Positions 63,531-64,000 of a DNA stretch of 64,000 nt are shown here, piece by piece. The stretch comes from Anaerolineales bacterium UBA6055. Lineage in GTDB: Bacteria > Chloroflexota > Anaerolineae > Aggregatilineales > Phototrophicaceae. Location: assembly GCA_002428985.1 (NCBI GenBank), contig DIYL01000016.1, positions 130,943 through 194,942 of the forward strand, written 5' to 3'. How positions within the stretch are numbered: the stretch's first letter is position 1; every line of letters starts with the position of its first letter. The position numbers were made by a program, and so were the translations under genes. A model generated the notes under the pieces. The model made no database searches, was not told the DNA's origin, and was given only the letters and a program-made list of their open reading frames with translations.

Positions 63531-63772
63531 ATGACCCTAATTCACATGCCAGAGCTGCTATAGGTCGGGCATTAGGGCAGTTGACTTTATCCAACGGTGG
63601 GATGTTAACCGCCAGGGTGTTGGTGTTATCATCCAAAATAGGGTTAAATTGCCCGATATTGACAGGGTAACGACTGATTCTAAATTCAGGTAACGGCTTA
63701 TGTTTCTTGTATTAGGTTGCTGAGATATTTTCCCCCTGATGTGTTTGCTGTAATGTAGCGTAATTTAAGTGC

Positions 63773-63880
63773 GTAAATCCCTCAAAACGAGACTATCCGA
63801 TTTCGATTGATGGGGAACTACAAACCGTCACACCTCACGATTTGCGTCGTACCTATGCCCAACAACTTTACCTAACATAA
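63773..63880 (+). pseudogene. C-terminal fragment of a tyrosine recombinase/integrase
   Basis: The frame ending at TAA 63878-63880 reads ISIDGELQTVTPHDLRRTYA then QQLYLT. PHDLRRTYA is the H-x-x-R box of tyrosine recombinases. The catalytic Tyr about 30 residues later is absent, and the upstream boxes cannot be found, so only a fragment remains. It lies directly beside the IS110-type transposase remnant, which may have truncated it. Confidence 0.7.
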
Positions 63881-63901
63881 CCTCAGATACCGTCTTAAAT
63901 G

Positions 63902-64000
63902 TCAAGCAACAACCGCTTTGGATTGCAAATAATGTGGGTCAAATGAATTCTTTGATTTAAGTATGCCATAGACCAAATGCAGTAACTTACGCATGACAGC
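63902..64000 (-). CDS. IS110-family transposase C-terminus, partial (window edge)
   Basis: The minus strand from 64000 is open for 32 codons, AVMRKLLHLVYGILKSKNS then FDPHYLQSKAVVA, and stops at TGA 63904-63902. LxRKLLHLxYGxLKSxxPFDP is the conserved C-terminal end of IS110/IS116/IS902 transposases. The remainder lies to the right of the window, so intactness cannot be judged. Confidence 0.8.
   Translation of the reverse strand, partial: AVMRKLLHLVYGILKSKNSFDPHYLQSKAVVA

Larger units (their letters stand above)
62587..63670 (+). pseudogene. Decayed NACHT/STAND-type ATPase gene, linked to an FGE-like segment
   Basis: Pieces of one protein family appear in three successive frames. Frame 1 (62587-63030) has LALNPYMLLMLTSVF and NRGELFKEFVDTLMERENV, typical of the post-NACHT region. 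After the first palindromic repeat, LTVLPEGDVKRLLGERELYL appears in another frame from 63084. A one-base shift near 63168 gives VGEQVRFTHQLLQEYFSATY, then an in-frame TAA at 63392. LAAQSITRSGSK and HARAAIGRALGQL follow in the same frame, and a last shift near 63590 exposes RWDVNRQGVGVIIQNRVKLP. Related intact genes often end in a formylglycine-generating-enzyme-like domain; only its start is seen here. Confidence 0.75.

Noticed and set aside
62587..64000. Possibility of an active defence island at the right edge
   Set aside because: The NACHT-type gene has several frame breaks and a stop, and the integrase lacks its catalytic Tyr; nothing intact remains in view.
1..64000. CRISPR arrays, rRNA and tRNA genes
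   Set aside because: No regularly spaced repeats of CRISPR type and no recognisable rRNA or tRNA sequence were seen in the gaps; a dedicated tRNA scan was not possible.

Overview
The window reads as chromosomal DNA of a free-living bacterium, most likely a member of the Chloroflexota (Anaerolineae-like). This is inferred from the style of the proteins, not from a marker gene: two very large Ser/Thr kinase-AAA-TPR proteins, a decayed NACHT-formylglycine-enzyme-like gene, a secreted SH3b protein with Thr/Pro linkers, and a transaldolase/phosphoglucose isomerase pair. Base composition looks moderately AT-rich by eye. No rRNA, tRNA or CRISPR array was recognised.

Layout. 0-0.3 kb: remnant of a probable transposase with an internal stop. 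0.4-9.6 kb: a membrane protein, an Lrp/AsnC regulator, an alpha/beta hydrolase, gap, an operon of two c-type cytochromes around a hybrid sensor kinase, and a Gfo/Idh/MocA oxidoreductase. 9.8-16.6 kb: a pentapeptide-repeat protein, the threonine-to-glycine pair (kbl and an SDR-type threonine dehydrogenase), a secreted SH3b protein, a SnoaL-like/TetR pair sharing an operator motif, and a macrodomain gene with no normal start codon. 16.6-22.5 kb: an amino-sugar catabolic locus (nagA-deoR divergent from SIS-GH20-SIS), with five 10-bp direct repeats at the divergent promoter. 22.5-29.5 kb: a STAS-like protein, a class I terpene synthase divergent from a LysR regulator, two tandem reductive-dehalogenase/QueG-like Fe-S proteins, a cytochrome P450 and a cysteine-motif protein. 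29.5-35.7 kb: a likely operon of an M24-fold protein that has lost metal ligands, three tandem GDPD paralogues joined by 4-bp overlaps, and a CocE/NonD hydrolase. 35.7-36.4 kb: an IS200/IS605-type element whose transposase has an in-frame TGA.

36.6-62.3 kb: a nucleotidyltransferase-fold protein, two phytoene-desaturase-like flavoproteins, two giant STK-AAA-TPR regulators, transaldolase and phosphoglucose isomerase, a HAD phosphatase, a coenzyme-B12-dependent diol/glycerol dehydratase with fused large and medium subunits, a sulfatase, a PfkB kinase, class I aldolase and an aldo/keto reductase. 62.5-64 kb is a mobile-element graveyard: a wrecked NACHT-type gene carrying two GC-rich palindromic repeats, the HxxR segment of a tyrosine integrase, and the C-terminus of an IS110-family transposase.

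Taken together, the window holds scattered central carbon genes (gap, tal, pgi, class I fba), catabolic modules for threonine, amino sugars, phosphodiesters and diols, and a possible terpenoid/redox accessory region at 23-29 kb. The most notable points are the stand-alone fused diol dehydratase with no reactivase in view, the terpene synthase-LysR-RdhA-like-P450 neighbourhood, the GDPD triplication next to a metal-ligand-deficient M24 protein, and the promoter repeat arrays.
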